Source: Nilaparvata lugens
Taxonomy: Eukaryota; Arthropoda; Insecta; Hemiptera; Delphacidae
Reading direction: 5' to 3'
Assembly: GCF_014356525.2 (NCBI RefSeq)
Contig: NC_052517.1
Coordinates: forward strand, 6,777,500-6,841,499
DNA length: 64,000 bases
Made by a program: the position numbers and the translations under genes. Of this stretch, positions 10,591 through 20,508 are shown in pieces; positions within the stretch are counted from its first letter, which is position 1; each line of letters begins with the position of its first letter. The notes beneath the pieces were generated by a model. The model saw only the letters and a list, made by a program, of their open reading frames with translations, ran no database searches and had not been told where the DNA came from.

Positions 10591-10705
10591 CCACTTTTTT
10601 TGGACTCAGGGGACCTTGAAACGTATAGAAATTAGAAATTGGGGTACCTTAATTTTTTTCGGAAAGCAATACCTATGGTATTTCCTTACCTATGGTAATA
10701 GGGCA
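9838..10705 (+). mobile_element. Family I element, copy 1
   Basis: It begins aaaatctggcgtggcgcact and ends with a hairpin about ccttacctatggtaataggg. Other copies are at 47640-48475 (minus) and 57113-57845. It contains an 84-codon frame (10076-10330, MKMLLNINCRDF...), also open in the second copy, and an internal (AC)n run at 10484-10588. Between the two intact frames I count about eight amino-acid-changing and four silent differences. That gives no sign of purifying selection, so I do not call a gene. Transposon class unknown. Confidence 0.65.
10484..10588. repeat. (AC)n microsatellite
   Basis: About 105 bp of nearly pure AC dinucleotides inside family I. The 47640-48475 copy has a much shorter GT-rich run at the same place, so the tract has expanded here. 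Confidence 0.95.
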
Positions 10706-10714
10706 AGCAAAGTA

Positions 10715-11130
10715 ATAAAACTCGTAGAGGTTTACAGCTAAACGCCAAAACAAACCTTATGACACCAATGATTTAGAAACAATTATTGATTACTTAAAAT
10801 TAAAAAGCAAAACAAAACTAGATAAAGGAAACAGAAAAAAAGTTGCTTAGAGAAAAAACTGTTTTAGAAATAAGAACTTTATATCAGAATTAAGATAAAA
10901 CTTGATTAAGAAAACAGAAAAAAGTTGCTTGAAAGAAGAAGAGAAAGTTGAAAAAAAGTTGATTATAAATAAGAACTAAATTAAAATAAATCTAATCAAG
11001 AAAACGAAAAAGTTGACAGAAGAAAAAGAACGGGGTGAAAATGAAAGGAAGAATAAATTGAAGGTCTGCAAAATAATGTGACAGTTAAAATTTAAGAGCT
11101 TGCATAGATTTAAAACAAAATTTGCGTTAA
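10715..11130 (-). repeat. Family M repeat, right copy
   Basis: Near-identical to 9432-9832 in the same orientation, from tttacagctaaacgcc to aaacaaaatttgcgt. It lacks the first 80 or so bases of the left copy. Confidence 0.7.
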
Positions 11131-11886
11131 ACAATATACAAAAATTTGTTACAAAAATATTTTTCTATAATATTACGTTATTGGCATTCGCCCCATGGAT
11201 AAGATCCGTCCGGGGGAGAGGAGAAAGATAATTTTTCCCCTTTTCTAAGTTGCAAAAATTACAAAAAGTTCCTAAAAATTTCCTATTCAGTTTCTCAACC
11301 TTCAAAATTCGAAATTCTTAGTTTTAGTTGTTTTTGAGTGAAAAAGAACTAAATTTCAGAAAATTGGAATCATAACCTCATTTCGGACTTTTAAATTATT
11401 ATCTAAATTTGGGAGAGAAATAGTACAAGGAGTATCCTTAGTTTTTCTCTCCCATTCAGTGCTTCTTGTGAAAATTGTAATTATAATAAAAAAATAATAA
11501 AATATACAAATATTATCATTATTTCTATCATTGCTTTCTATTTATAATCTGAGCTGTGTGTTTTGTTATCTTATTGCTTGTAATTGTAAATATTTTGAGT
11601 TGGAATAAAATTTAAAAAAACAAACGAAAACCCAGCTCTAAGTGGGACACTCTGTATGGTAAGTATAAGAAAGAACCACCCAGAATTATTGATATATCAT
11701 TAGATTGATTGCAATTTTCCATCAAAATTTTGCAAACCGACTTGGATCAATTACTAATGGTAACATAACCTGAAATTTTATCTTTATTGCTGTTTTGAAG
11801 GTAAAATGATGATGGGTTAGGGTTGGTTGATGATGGTGGTTGGGTTGGGTTGAAATAACAAAATTTTGATTTTTGATTCAACTTAC
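11131..11886. other. Intronic sequence with a family S fragment
   Basis: The only recurring block is at about 11385-11460 (aatttgggagagaaatagta), shared with 12650, 16070, 20740, 34370 and 53030. The rest shows no recognised gene or repeat. Confidence 0.45.
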
Positions 11887-11966
11887 CAAGATCGAAAACC
11901 CTGACCGGGTACGGTACCATTGGCAGCAGCTGCGGCTTCCCTTTGTTTTTTCCCCAAAATAAAACC
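11887..11966 (-). CDS. HDAC4: HDAC4-family exon: end of MEF2-binding helix
   Basis: An 80-bp exon with acceptor tttattttcag at 11967 and donor GTAAGT at 11886. It starts in frame 0 and ends after two bases of a Trp codon. The peptide starts GFILGKKQREAAAAANG and ends GQGFRS. Joined to the preceding EVKQKLQ it gives a match to the EVKMKLQEFVLNKKK helix that binds MEF2 in vertebrate HDAC4. These are residues 113-139. The Ala run follows the helix. Confidence 0.92.
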
Positions 11967-12097
11967 CTGAAAATAAAAAAGATAAAATTATTAACAGATC
12001 TGACAATTTCGATATTTGAATCAACATCTTTCATAGCTCAATATTTCACAGTTTTTAGAGTTTATTGAATCGCCTTTTTTAATTAATTTAGTTTAAC

Positions 12098-12372
12098 CAT
12101 AGAGAAACAATAGCATAAGTAGATATCCCATGGTATAGGGCGTTTATGTCGCAACTTTTACTGTTATCTCAAGCCGATTACTGTCGATTATTGTCGATTT
12201 CTACTGTTTTGACCGGGTAAGAGTGTATGAACGGCACAATATGAGAGACTACTAGCGTCATAAAGCTTCACGGGAAAGAACTACGTGGACTATCAGCTTG
12301 AGATAACAGTAAAAGTTGCGACATAAACGCCCTATACCATGGGATATCTATTTACGCTATTGTTTCTCTATG
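12098..12372. mobile_element. Family B MITE with 7-bp duplication
   Basis: A complete 275-bp copy with catagagaaacaatagc at both ends in inverse orientation. It is flanked by gtttaac at 12091-12097 and 12373-12379. The TIRs extend about 75 bp. No coding capacity. Confidence 0.9.
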
Positions 12373-12499
12373 GTTTAACTCAATCCAAGTACCTCAATAT
12401 TTTACAGTTTTCGAACTCTATTGAATAGAATTTTGTTATTTAATTTGGTTTTTCAAAATTTTATGTTTGTGTTTGCACTGAGAATAGTATAACTGGACA

Positions 12500-12590
12500 G
12501 TGAACCTTCAACTTTTGATTGACTTCCCATGATGCCACAGCTCTCATGCTAATTCCACTGTTCATGCTCATTCCTCATATCAATTTTACT
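12500..12590 (-). pseudogene. Decayed duplicate of HDAC4 exon 13663-13785
   Basis: This stretch aligns with the 3' half of the exon at 13663-13785. The shared blocks are gacttcc, tga(g/t)gccacagc and ttcatgct. In minus-strand translation one piece reads AVASWEVNQKL, against AVASSEVKQKL in the real exon. An insertion of about 17 bp breaks the frame and brings in a stop, and the GTAACA donor is now GTTCAC. It lies in the intron just downstream of the true exon, so it is probably a tandem exon duplication that has decayed. Confidence 0.6.
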
Positions 12591-12614
12591 TTTATTTTCT
12601 ATTCATACGATAAA

Positions 12615-12725
12615 TACATCATCAAAATGATAGGGAGAGAGAAATAAGGTAACCTTGAGCTATTCCTCTCCCAAATTTAGATAAGGTTACACATAGTCCG
12701 GTATAGGTTAAGTCTTGTAGTTCTC
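12615..12725. repeat. Family S fragment
   Basis: The blocks atcatcaaaatgatagggag, aaggtaacctt and ggttaagtcttgtag recur at 15790-15835 and 16050-16140. Related pieces lie near 11390, 20740, 34370 and 53030. The type is unknown. Confidence 0.55.
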
Positions 12726-12748
12726 CACTTCACAAAACGATCAGCCCA

Positions 12749-13420
12749 TCTATATATATAAAAGCGAAATGGCACTGACTCACTCACTCACTCACTCGCA
12801 TAACTAAAAATCTACCGGACCAAAAACATTCAAATTTGGTAGGTATGTTCAATTGGCCCTTTAGAGGCGCACTAAGAAATCTTTTGGCAATATTTCAACT
12901 CTAAGGGTTGTTTTTAAGGGTTTAAAGTTCGTCTTTTAGCATGTATATTCTTCTTCTCCCAATCTCTTAATTATAATTGAAATTTCCATATCATATATCA
13001 TATGTTACTATAGAACTATAATCTAGATAGAGTACCTCTTCGAAACAGTTGTTAACTGGCAACTAAATTAATAATTTTGTCAGGTTGGCATTAAGTTGAG
13101 TTGACTTGTTAGGTTGGCACCAAGTTGAAGATTTAAATGCATTTATCGCGGAAAAATTGATTGGGCACTGCTACTTCAATCCTGGGAATATTATATTACT
13201 AGCCGTCAGGCTCGCTTCGCTCGCCATATCCGTTTAGCCAGACGTTTAGTCTGGACCCCCGACTGGATTGTTCTAACATATGATAAAAATGCTCAAATGA
13301 AAAATGCAGGCGAGCGAAGCGAGCCTGCTGATCTCATTCCTGGACGATCCAGTCGGGGGTCCAGGGGGCGGAGCCCCCTGGCTAGACGGATATGGCGAGC
13401 GAAGCGAGCCTGACGGCTAG
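12749..13420 (+). mobile_element. Helitron, non-autonomous, copy 1
   Basis: It starts TCTATATATATAAAAG and ends GACGGCTAG, inserted between A and T. These are canonical Helitron termini. The last 200 bp are GC-rich with paired gcgagcgaagcgagcc motifs and a ggggcggagccccct hairpin near the 3' end. A second copy of nearly the same length, with the same ends, lies at 32599-33279. No Rep/helicase coding region is present. Confidence 0.92.
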
Positions 13421-13662
13421 TAAATATATATGAACAAAGCAGAATTTAAATATGTAGATGCTTCATAACCAAACATAAAAGAATTATTCCACATTATTTA
13501 TTATCACTAAAATAGGAAATATTCACATATAAAAGTAATCATCTTTAACTTTCAATATAATTCAACTCCAAGGCTATAAGTGGTAAATATTTTTATCTAT
13601 TAAAATAAATAGTAAAATAGTTTCAAAAAATCTTAATTTTTCGGGGTATCGAACCCTGTTAC

Positions 13663-13785
13663 CTGCAGCTTCTGTTTGACTTCCGATGAGGCCACAGCAC
13701 TCTGTTCATGCTTCTCTTTCTTTTTCAACGATTCCAGACGCTCTTGCTCTCTCGCCTGTTGTTCCTTTTGCTGTTCCCAAAGTTC
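13663..13785 (-). CDS. HDAC4: HDAC4-family exon: coiled coil to MEF2 helix
   Basis: A 123-bp, 41-codon exon in frame 0 at both ends. The acceptor attttgtcag is at 13786 and the donor GTAACA at 13662. The peptide begins ELWEQQKEQQAREQERLE, continues SLKKKEKHEQ and ends SAVASSEVKQKLQ. It matches the [22 protein letters not shown] region of vertebrate HDAC4: the end of the N-terminal helical oligomerisation domain and the start of the MEF2-binding helix (residues 72-112). A decayed duplicate lies at 12500-12590. Confidence 0.96.
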
Positions 13786-14023
13786 CTGACAAAATTACAA
13801 GCAAATTAAATTAAACTGTCAAGAAAATGAGGCATTATCATGTATTCATTATCATGTATTGGACTTGAATGAAACAACAGAAAATGATATAGAATAATCT
13901 CATCCAAGCCAGAAATATGATAGACAATGTCATAATTTGGATTATTGGATATAGTTTTTAAATTTAAAAATTTATTACCTAATACAATTTTGAATACTTG
14001 ATGATTTACAATAAGTTCAGCCT

Positions 14024-14373
14024 ACAGTGGAGCCAAGTTATAATGGCAGTGGAGAAAGATAGAAGATCAACGTTGCCGATCCTCTATCTTGCCTATGCAA
14101 TCTATAGACAGTAGCTAATACAGGTTTATTGATGTAATATTAACTGTTCATTCTCGTTAAAAATAATCAATTATATTTTTCAATAATTTGATAATGAATT
14201 TTCATAATTAAATTTTTTTTAATTAATGATTAATTCTACATTGTTAAAAGACGATCTGGCAACAGAGCAAAGCAAAAAAGAGGTAGCACTATCCGCTTTG
14301 TTGAATGATAGACAAGGATAGCAATACCATTCCTAATCAAACACTGCCATTATAACGTGGACCTCACTATAGC
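14024..14373 (+). mobile_element. Family A MITE
   Basis: A complete copy of about 350 bp. The left end (ctacagtggagccaagttat) is diverged and the right end is canonical (cgtggacctcactatag). The interior motifs agree with other A copies. Confidence 0.85.
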
Positions 14374-14514
14374 CAGGAAATTTAACTAGCAAAATATTCA
14401 GTCTCAATATTGAGGAAATTCGTTATTAAATCATGAAACAATATTTTCTTGATGGACATAACATATTCAAGATAGATTTCATAATTATAAACAAGAATAA
14501 CAAGAATAAGTGAT

Positions 14515-14735
14515 TGTCAGTTTGGTGTAAGGGCAAGCATACCTGACTGGCAATTGGGAGGTACCGGGTTCGATTCCCGGGCTGGCAACTAATTTTGGAT
14601 AGTAGTTCTCATCGAATTTCCATCTAGCTGTTAACCTTGTTGTCAATGTCTGCAGTAGCAGAGGTCTTCGGGGTGATTTGCAGCATTTATTTAGGATTTT
14701 CGTTAAATAATAATTATATATTAATAAGCATTTGA
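14515..14735 (+). mobile_element. tRNA-derived SINE
   Basis: Bases 14515-14587 fold as a 73-nt tRNA-like head. The acceptor stem pairs tgtcagt with gctggca. The anticodon stem CCTGA/TTGGG encloses a 7-nt loop with GGC at the anticodon position. A perfect T arm holds ggttcgattcc, the pol III box B. Box A is tggtgtaaggg. The D stem is weak. A body of about 140 bp follows (cagtagcagaggtcttcggg to an AT-rich tail). The body recurs without the head at 15835-16030 and 16256-16430. That favours a SINE over a functional tRNA gene. Confidence 0.7.
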
Positions 14736-15453
14736 ATAATGCATTCTCTATTTAATTTCATCCATAAACAATCATTCTTATATTATCAGATATACCAGGA
14801 AGACTTGAATCACAGCTATCTACTAAAGAAAGTCTTGAAAAATGAATTGCTGAAAATGCATTCTCATCTTGACTTTATAATGTGATTCTTGCTAAGATTA
14901 TAATTTTCCAGAATTAAAAAGGTTTTTAACATAATATATCTCATCATGAACTTCAAGGTTCTAAAGCAGTCTACCCACAGGGACATTAGTAGTTCCACTA
15001 GCTGCCATAAGAACACAGAATTGGAAATGTCTAGAACTCAAATGTAGACAGCATTTCCAGTTACATGTTCCAGCATTATAATATTTTGATAGAGCTATTA
15101 CATGAAAGTTCAATTAAAAAGAATTACTAGTAACCTTATTTTTATTCATTTCAGACACTAATCATTTCCAAAGGTTTTCATCATTGATTTACAAAAGTTC
15201 CAAATAATGTATCTCAAGTCTAACTTAATAATTTTACTCTCAAGATACTTTCAATTTAATTTATTTTGTATTAATTTCATTCCCAATCATCATGAGAGCT
15301 AATCGAGTATTAAATACCTTATGAAAGCTACTATTGTTACAGTATACAGGGAGCTTTAGAACCAATGTTGTTTTAAGCAGCAACTGCCTATGAAATACTG
15401 TAAATTGAATTTAACCCAAAATACAAGACATTGAATGACCTTGACTAACTGAC
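14736..15453. other. Intronic sequence, nothing recognised
   Basis: AT-rich intron of HDAC4 without clear repeats or exon candidates. Confidence 0.5.
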
Positions 15454-15561
15454 CTTGAGATGATGCCTCAGCTGTTCCTCATGCTGTTGCGCCAGCTGTT
15501 GTTGCTGCACCTGGAATTGCTGCAACAGGATTTGCTGCTGCAGCTGTTGTTGCTTCTTCAG
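15454..15561 (-). CDS. HDAC4: HDAC4-family exon: glutamine-rich coiled coil
   Basis: A 108-bp, 36-codon exon in frame 0 at both ends. The acceptor ttgcgttgcag is at 15562 and the donor GTCAGT at 15453. The peptide starts LKKQQQLQQQILLQQFQ and ends QQHEEQLRHHLK. It parallels the vertebrate HDAC4 segment [20 protein letters not shown], the glutamine-rich helix that self-associates. These are residues 36-71. The complementary strand also shows a Leu-rich frame, a shadow of the CAG repeats. Confidence 0.95.
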
Positions 15562-15834
15562 CTGCAACGCAAAAGAATGCTGATCAAAATGCCAGCAAAA
15601 CAGCATCATGTAGTTATCAGTATTGTCAAAAACAGCACACAACAAATTCAACAATCATATCACAAATAACAACAGATTCAATAATTATATCACAACAGAC
15701 AATAATTTATTTTTTTAACTGGCGCCCAAGTGGGACGAAAACATTTTCAATATTACTTTATTGATTCTTAATGAGTCATACAATAAGTATATCATCAAAA
15801 TGATAGGGAGAGAAAAAATAAGGTAACCTTGATT

Positions 15835-16030
15835 ATTATTATTAAATAAAAATCCAAATTAAATGCTGTAATTCACCCTGAGGACTTCTGCTACTGCAAA
15901 TATTGACAATAGGATGAACAGCTGTTTACCCTGTTGTCAATATTTGCAGTAACAGAAGTCTTTGGGGTGGATTACATCATTTGATTTGGATTTTTGTTTA
16001 ATAATAATAATTCATTCATTTGAATAATTG
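15835..16030. repeat. Inverted pair of SINE bodies
   Basis: Two copies of the SINE body of 14590-14735 face each other across a spacer of about 22 bp. The left arm contains gaggacttctgctactgcaa and the right arm its inverse. Together they form a hairpin of about 85 bp per arm. The tRNA-like heads are absent from both. Confidence 0.75.
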
Positions 16031-16255
16031 CAATATCTCAGTAATTTCCATCTGTAAAGGTAACCTTTTGCTATTCTTCTCCCAAATTTAGATTAGGTTA
16101 TACATAGTCCAAAATAGGTTAAGTCTTGTAGTTGTTCACTTCAAAAAATTTCAGTCCTCAATTATTTTCACAAAGTGGATTTTAAAATTCAGATGCTTTA
16201 AAACCAAACATAGAAGAATATTACACATTATTATACTATATAATAATATTGTTTC

Positions 16256-16430
16256 AAATATCTAATGAAAGCTATATAAATAGAGCTGAGGACTTCTGCA
16301 AATATTGACTAAAGAACTAAAATAGGAGTATGGAATTTTGAGAAGCTATTTAGTTCTTTAATCAACATTTGCAGTAGCAGAAGTCTGTAGTTCTATTTAT
16401 ATAGCTTGCATTGGATATTTGAAATGATTA
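16256..16430. repeat. Second foldback of SINE-body type
   Basis: Inverted arms about tatataaatagagctgagga and its inverse surround a loop near 16330. The arms share gacttctgcaaatattga with the pair at 15835-16030. Confidence 0.7.
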
Positions 16431-17762
16431 ATAATAATAAATATTTAAAATCTCTATTCAACTTTCTTATATAATTCATAGTTGAAAAGAATACATTTTT
16501 TACAGCACTGGCCACAAGGTCGCCTGCCAGGGATTTGAAATGATTATTATACAGTAATAATTTTCCAGCAGATGGTAAACTGCAATTTCTAATAAATCTT
16601 CCAACAATTTCAATAATTAGATAATGATAGTTTTTTGTGTATCTGGAGCCCAACGTGGGACATTTCTGGACTTAAGAAACTTTTTTACACACCTGATGAC
16701 TCATGACAGAATATGTTTCTCTCTTCACTTCGCAGCAATCTTCCACTTAGCACTAGAGAAAACAATTGTAACACCTTTCTTTCCAAGGTTACTAAAATTA
16801 TTGATAAACAAACAAGTTATTGTGTACCATATTTCTATCAAATCACACCTAGTTTCAACTACTTGACAACTTTTATTGTGTTCCAAAACCAATAGTTATC
16901 CATTGATGAATATCACCCCACACAGGCTAGGCCTCGGGGCATTTTTTGTTTTATTCATTCTCAAAAAAGAATCTTATCATTTTGTTACATCATTATTACT
17001 GTATATTTCTATGTTCAGATGATTAGAAACAGATTTTCCTGTTACTGTACTAGTTTTTGGATGAATAAAATATTTTTCATTTCATTTTATTTTTCATATC
17101 ATAGTTTTCAAGAAATCTGTTTCTCTCATTCAGACAACTAATTCAAAGAAAATCTTACTGTATGGTAGGCTAAGTTCAAACGAACCTAACTGTGCTTTAT
17201 TTATATTGAAATATTTTCAACTCTACAATTAACTAGTTTACAGATCAACAATGATTTCAAATACAGTAAAACCTCAATAATCTGATCCCTATGGGACAGG
17301 GTGCAAAGCCAGAATAACAAAAAGGAGATCATTGAAAGCATCTTTTACATCAAGCCCTCTCTTCAAAGTAAAAACGATTTAGTTTGAAGTACTGTATCTG
17401 CAAACAGATTATTGTTTGCACATGTATTTTTACAACTTTAAAAATATCTCACATGGAAGACAACATTGAACATAAATAGAGCCTACCGTTACTATTTGAA
17501 CAATTTAATCAACAGATTTTATTATCTGAAGAATACACAATGCATCTGTGTTCAAGAATGAAGAAAACACAGCTGTTTCCAATTGGCTGCAAACAAAAGC
17601 CTAAAATAGGATTGTCTTGAACTATTATAAAAAACTGTAACAATATTGGAGTTATGAACTCATATTTATTGATCAACATATGGCAGTGGATATTTACAGA
17701 GTAGAATTGTTCTTGATCTCATTTAGAAGTGGCTAAAATTATATTTTTGTTATTCAACATGT
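16431..17762. other. Intronic sequence, nothing firm
   Basis: No exon with both splice signals and family similarity is seen. Frames of 60-86 codons lack support. Near 16920 and 17060 there are AT-rich tails that could be old retroposed ends, but I could not assign them. Confidence 0.4.
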
Positions 17763-18050
17763 TTGGGCCCGGTTGCACAAAAGTCTATTAATATTTAACA
17801 GTGATTAAATGACAAAAAATCCAATCAGAGGAGTGGAAGACATCTTCAATTCATAAATACATCAGAACCCTTTACTTCATCCTAGGTATTTGATCAGGAA
17901 ATTTATTAGAACAATGAGAAATGTGATTTTTTGTGTAGTTGAGAATTTCTTAGTCTTTTTCATTCAATAGAAATGTGATTATTCGATCTGAATCAACTCA
18001 ACCACTCAATCACAGTTAAAATTAAACATACTTTGTGCAACTGGACCACA
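17763..18050. mobile_element. Family N MITE (diverged)
   Basis: The ends ggcccggttgcacaaaagtc and tttgtgcaactggaccac are inverse relatives. The interior has aaatccaatcagagga. The same ends recur at 18915-19065, 21845-21985 and 34865-35155. Confidence 0.6.
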
Positions 18051-18914
18051 ATGTCAACGAACCATTTTCAGATTCATCATATATTTCGAAAATTATTTAT
18101 TTAATTATGACTCACAGTGCACGACTATTGCTCTCTTAAAACTTACCTCTGTCTTATTCACTCTAAAGTGAGATTCAAGTTATTAAGTCAGTGGAAAACT
18201 GATAGGAAGGTATGTATAGTTGCCACGTTCTTTTTCCACCGCCTTCTATAGTAAATAGCTGTGATTCAAGTCATCTCGGTTTCTCTGATCTAATATTAAT
18301 TGTTGACTCAATTATTGTTAATAACGATCAAAGCTATTTGAATGCTGTACAAAAATAATTAATTCCTCTGTTATTCTCTGACCAATCTTAATAAATGAGG
18401 TATCCTTCAAATTTTAATAAAATTTGTTAACTTTTTTGTATCTTGTGAATTTTCTGTAAAGTGAACGATTTTCGTGAAATTTGCAATTAAAAATGGCCGC
18501 CATTTTGAATATGTACATCGAAAATTTTTATTCAATTTTTTAAAGTTGAGTCTTTATAACTTCATAAATATTTATGCCAAATTTCAGATCAATACAACAT
18601 TTCATTCTTGAGATAAAAATTTCTAAGTGAAAAAAACAAAATGGCAGCTATAAGGATAACCGCTGAGTTTTGGACACTTAAAATATGACATTTGTAGTCT
18701 CCTATCATCCAGGAAAAATCCCCAAAATGTTCGACACTACTTCTGAAACATCCTGTATTTTATTCCACAAGAGAATTCCGTGATTTAGTAATGAATTTTC
18801 AAAAGAGATTGAATTCTAGTAAAAAAGTTCATTATATTTATTCATGATTGAATACTTGCATTGTTGCTTATTGAACACTCAGCTACTTTCTCTACCTTTG
18901 AAAATAGTTTTGAC

Positions 18915-19065
18915 CCAATGGCCCGGTTACACAAAAGGCGGTTTAAATATTTAAGACATGATTAATTCCATGAGAGCCAATCAGAGAAGGCTTTTTTGAA
19001 GAGACATCTTCTCTGATTGGTTCTCGTGAAATTATCATGTCTTAAATTTAACCGAAAAATATTTT
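18915..19065. mobile_element. Family N MITE, short foldback
   Basis: The left part is tggcccggttacacaaaagg. Inverted inner arms (aatcagagaag / cttctctgatt) make a hairpin of about 50 bp per arm. The right terminus is partly lost. Confidence 0.6.
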
Positions 19066-19167
19066 TTGTCATAGTCATTCATTTCAGCTGTTTTACATCA
19101 ATTGAATCAAGCTGGTAAACAGCTGATTGTGGAACGAATAAACATATGATGCTCATTACAGCCTTAC

Positions 19168-19845
19168 ACCAGTTATAGAATAGACACGGCCCATTGTATA
19201 TTCATACTGAAAGTCGATGAAGCCAACATCTACTGCCAAATCCACCCATCTTGACGTCACAACAGTGACGTCACGCATCGTATAGAAATTATAGAAAACT
19301 TTTTTGAGTTTGTTGTGTAAGTGTTTGTGGTGTTTAACTTACATTGTTGTTAAACATAGATTTTTTTTCCATAGCAGATTATAATTTATTTATGTAATTA
19401 AAATTTATGAAAATGGTAATCTCCTGTGCAGCATATAATTGCACTGAAATTTTTAGGAAAAAAAGTGGAATATCTTTCCATGCGTAAGTTGAAATTTTTA
19501 CACATAAATATTGTAAGTTGAAACTGTAATATTATCTTTGGTTATGATGTAAGTGACCTCATTGCAGCATGACAATATATTAGTTTTGTAGGCTACCGTA
19601 CCTTATTATTTTCAAAACACATTATAACTTTGAAGCCGATATCACATAACACATTATAACTTAACCGATATCGTTTTTGCCCGTAGCTAGAAATAACCTA
19701 AAAACACCATGAATCTGAAATAGACAATCTGAAAGTTTTCTATACGATGCGTGACGTCACTGTTGTGACGTCAAGATGGGTGGATTTGGCAGTAGATGTT
19801 GGCTTCAGAGGCTAGACTTCCCAGCGTGTCTATTCTATAACTGGT
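19168..19845 (+). mobile_element. TIR transposon carrying a THAP exon (P/Kolobok type?)
   Basis: A 678-bp element with 21-bp termini accagttatagaatagac... in inverse orientation. Long subterminal inverted repeats of about 70 bp lie at 19219-19292 and 19739-19808, including cccatcttgacgtcac and gcatcgtatagaaa. It contains the THAP-like exon at 19407-19483 and no further transposase exons, so it is an internally deleted copy. I could not see a convincing target duplication. THAP domains are known from P-element and some Kolobok transposases. Confidence 0.65.
19407..19483 (+). pseudogene. THAP zinc-finger first exon, transposase remnant
   Basis: An ATG opens 25 codons plus two bases and ends exactly at a consensus GTAAGT donor. 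The peptide MKMVISCAAYNC followed by ..GISFHA has the start of the C2CH THAP finger: C-x4-C near the N-terminus, then a short basic loop and SFH. The rest of the finger (Cys, His, AVPTIF-type end) would lie in a second exon that is absent between the TIRs. The exon cannot encode a complete finger. A captured host THAP exon is possible but less likely given the flanking TIRs. Confidence 0.6.
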
Positions 19846-20199
19846 CTAAGATTACAGCATACTATACTGTAATAAAATCATATGTTCTCTTAGTTCCTAG
19901 AAACTAAGTTTCTAGTATGTTTCTTTGTATGTTTCCTAGTTCCGAATTGGGAACAGCAAAACTGGTACAAAAACCGCCTTTTAGTGCTCCTGGTGGAAGT
20001 TTTGTCAACTACAATCAAGAAATTCCTGATTCGAATCTTGTAAACTAGGTTATGTTTATAGAATGCATGTAGTAATGTCAGCATAAGCAGGTAATGTTTT
20101 CTGTTTCTCAATTATTCTTTTCTAGATTATTATGATGAAAAATAGTGTAAGTTACTTGGACGTGAATGTCTTTTGCAGTGCTCAAATGAAATTCATATT

Positions 20200-20345
20200 A
20201 GACATTCTCTTTTATTACTTTTCTAGTTTTTATATATATCTATTTTTTGTAATAATTTTAATAATGTATTCCTGTATTCATGAGTGCGTTTGGGCTGTTA
20301 TGCCTGTTGCACTCCTAGATTTTTGTAAGAATAAATAAATAAATA
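20200..20345 (+). repeat. Possible retroposon 3' tail
   Basis: A T-rich stretch is followed by cctgttgcactcctag, then aataaataaataaatag. This looks like a polyadenylation signal that has become a short tandem tail of a non-LTR element. No second copy was found in the window. Confidence 0.35.
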
Positions 20346-20508
20346 GTCTCGGCTAACGCCTCGACTAGAAACATCATTCTCGCCTGCAAAAGGCCCCTTC
20401 CCGTCCATGTGACATAATATACTATTAACCACAGATTTAAAAACTTGAATCTCACTACAGTTATTGCAATATTTAAAATGTTTTTGAAAATAGTGTATAG
20501 TGGCTCAC

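Noticed and set aside
10715..11130. Family M direct repeats as LTRs
   Set aside because: No primer-binding site, polypurine tract, TG...CA ends or gag/pol between them.
14515..14587. Functional tRNA-Ala gene
   Set aside because: Weak D stem, wobble-rich stems and an attached SINE body that recurs nearby.
15460..15669. Leu-rich plus-strand frame over the Gln-rich exon
   Set aside because: Shadow of CAG/CTG repeats in the true minus-strand exon.
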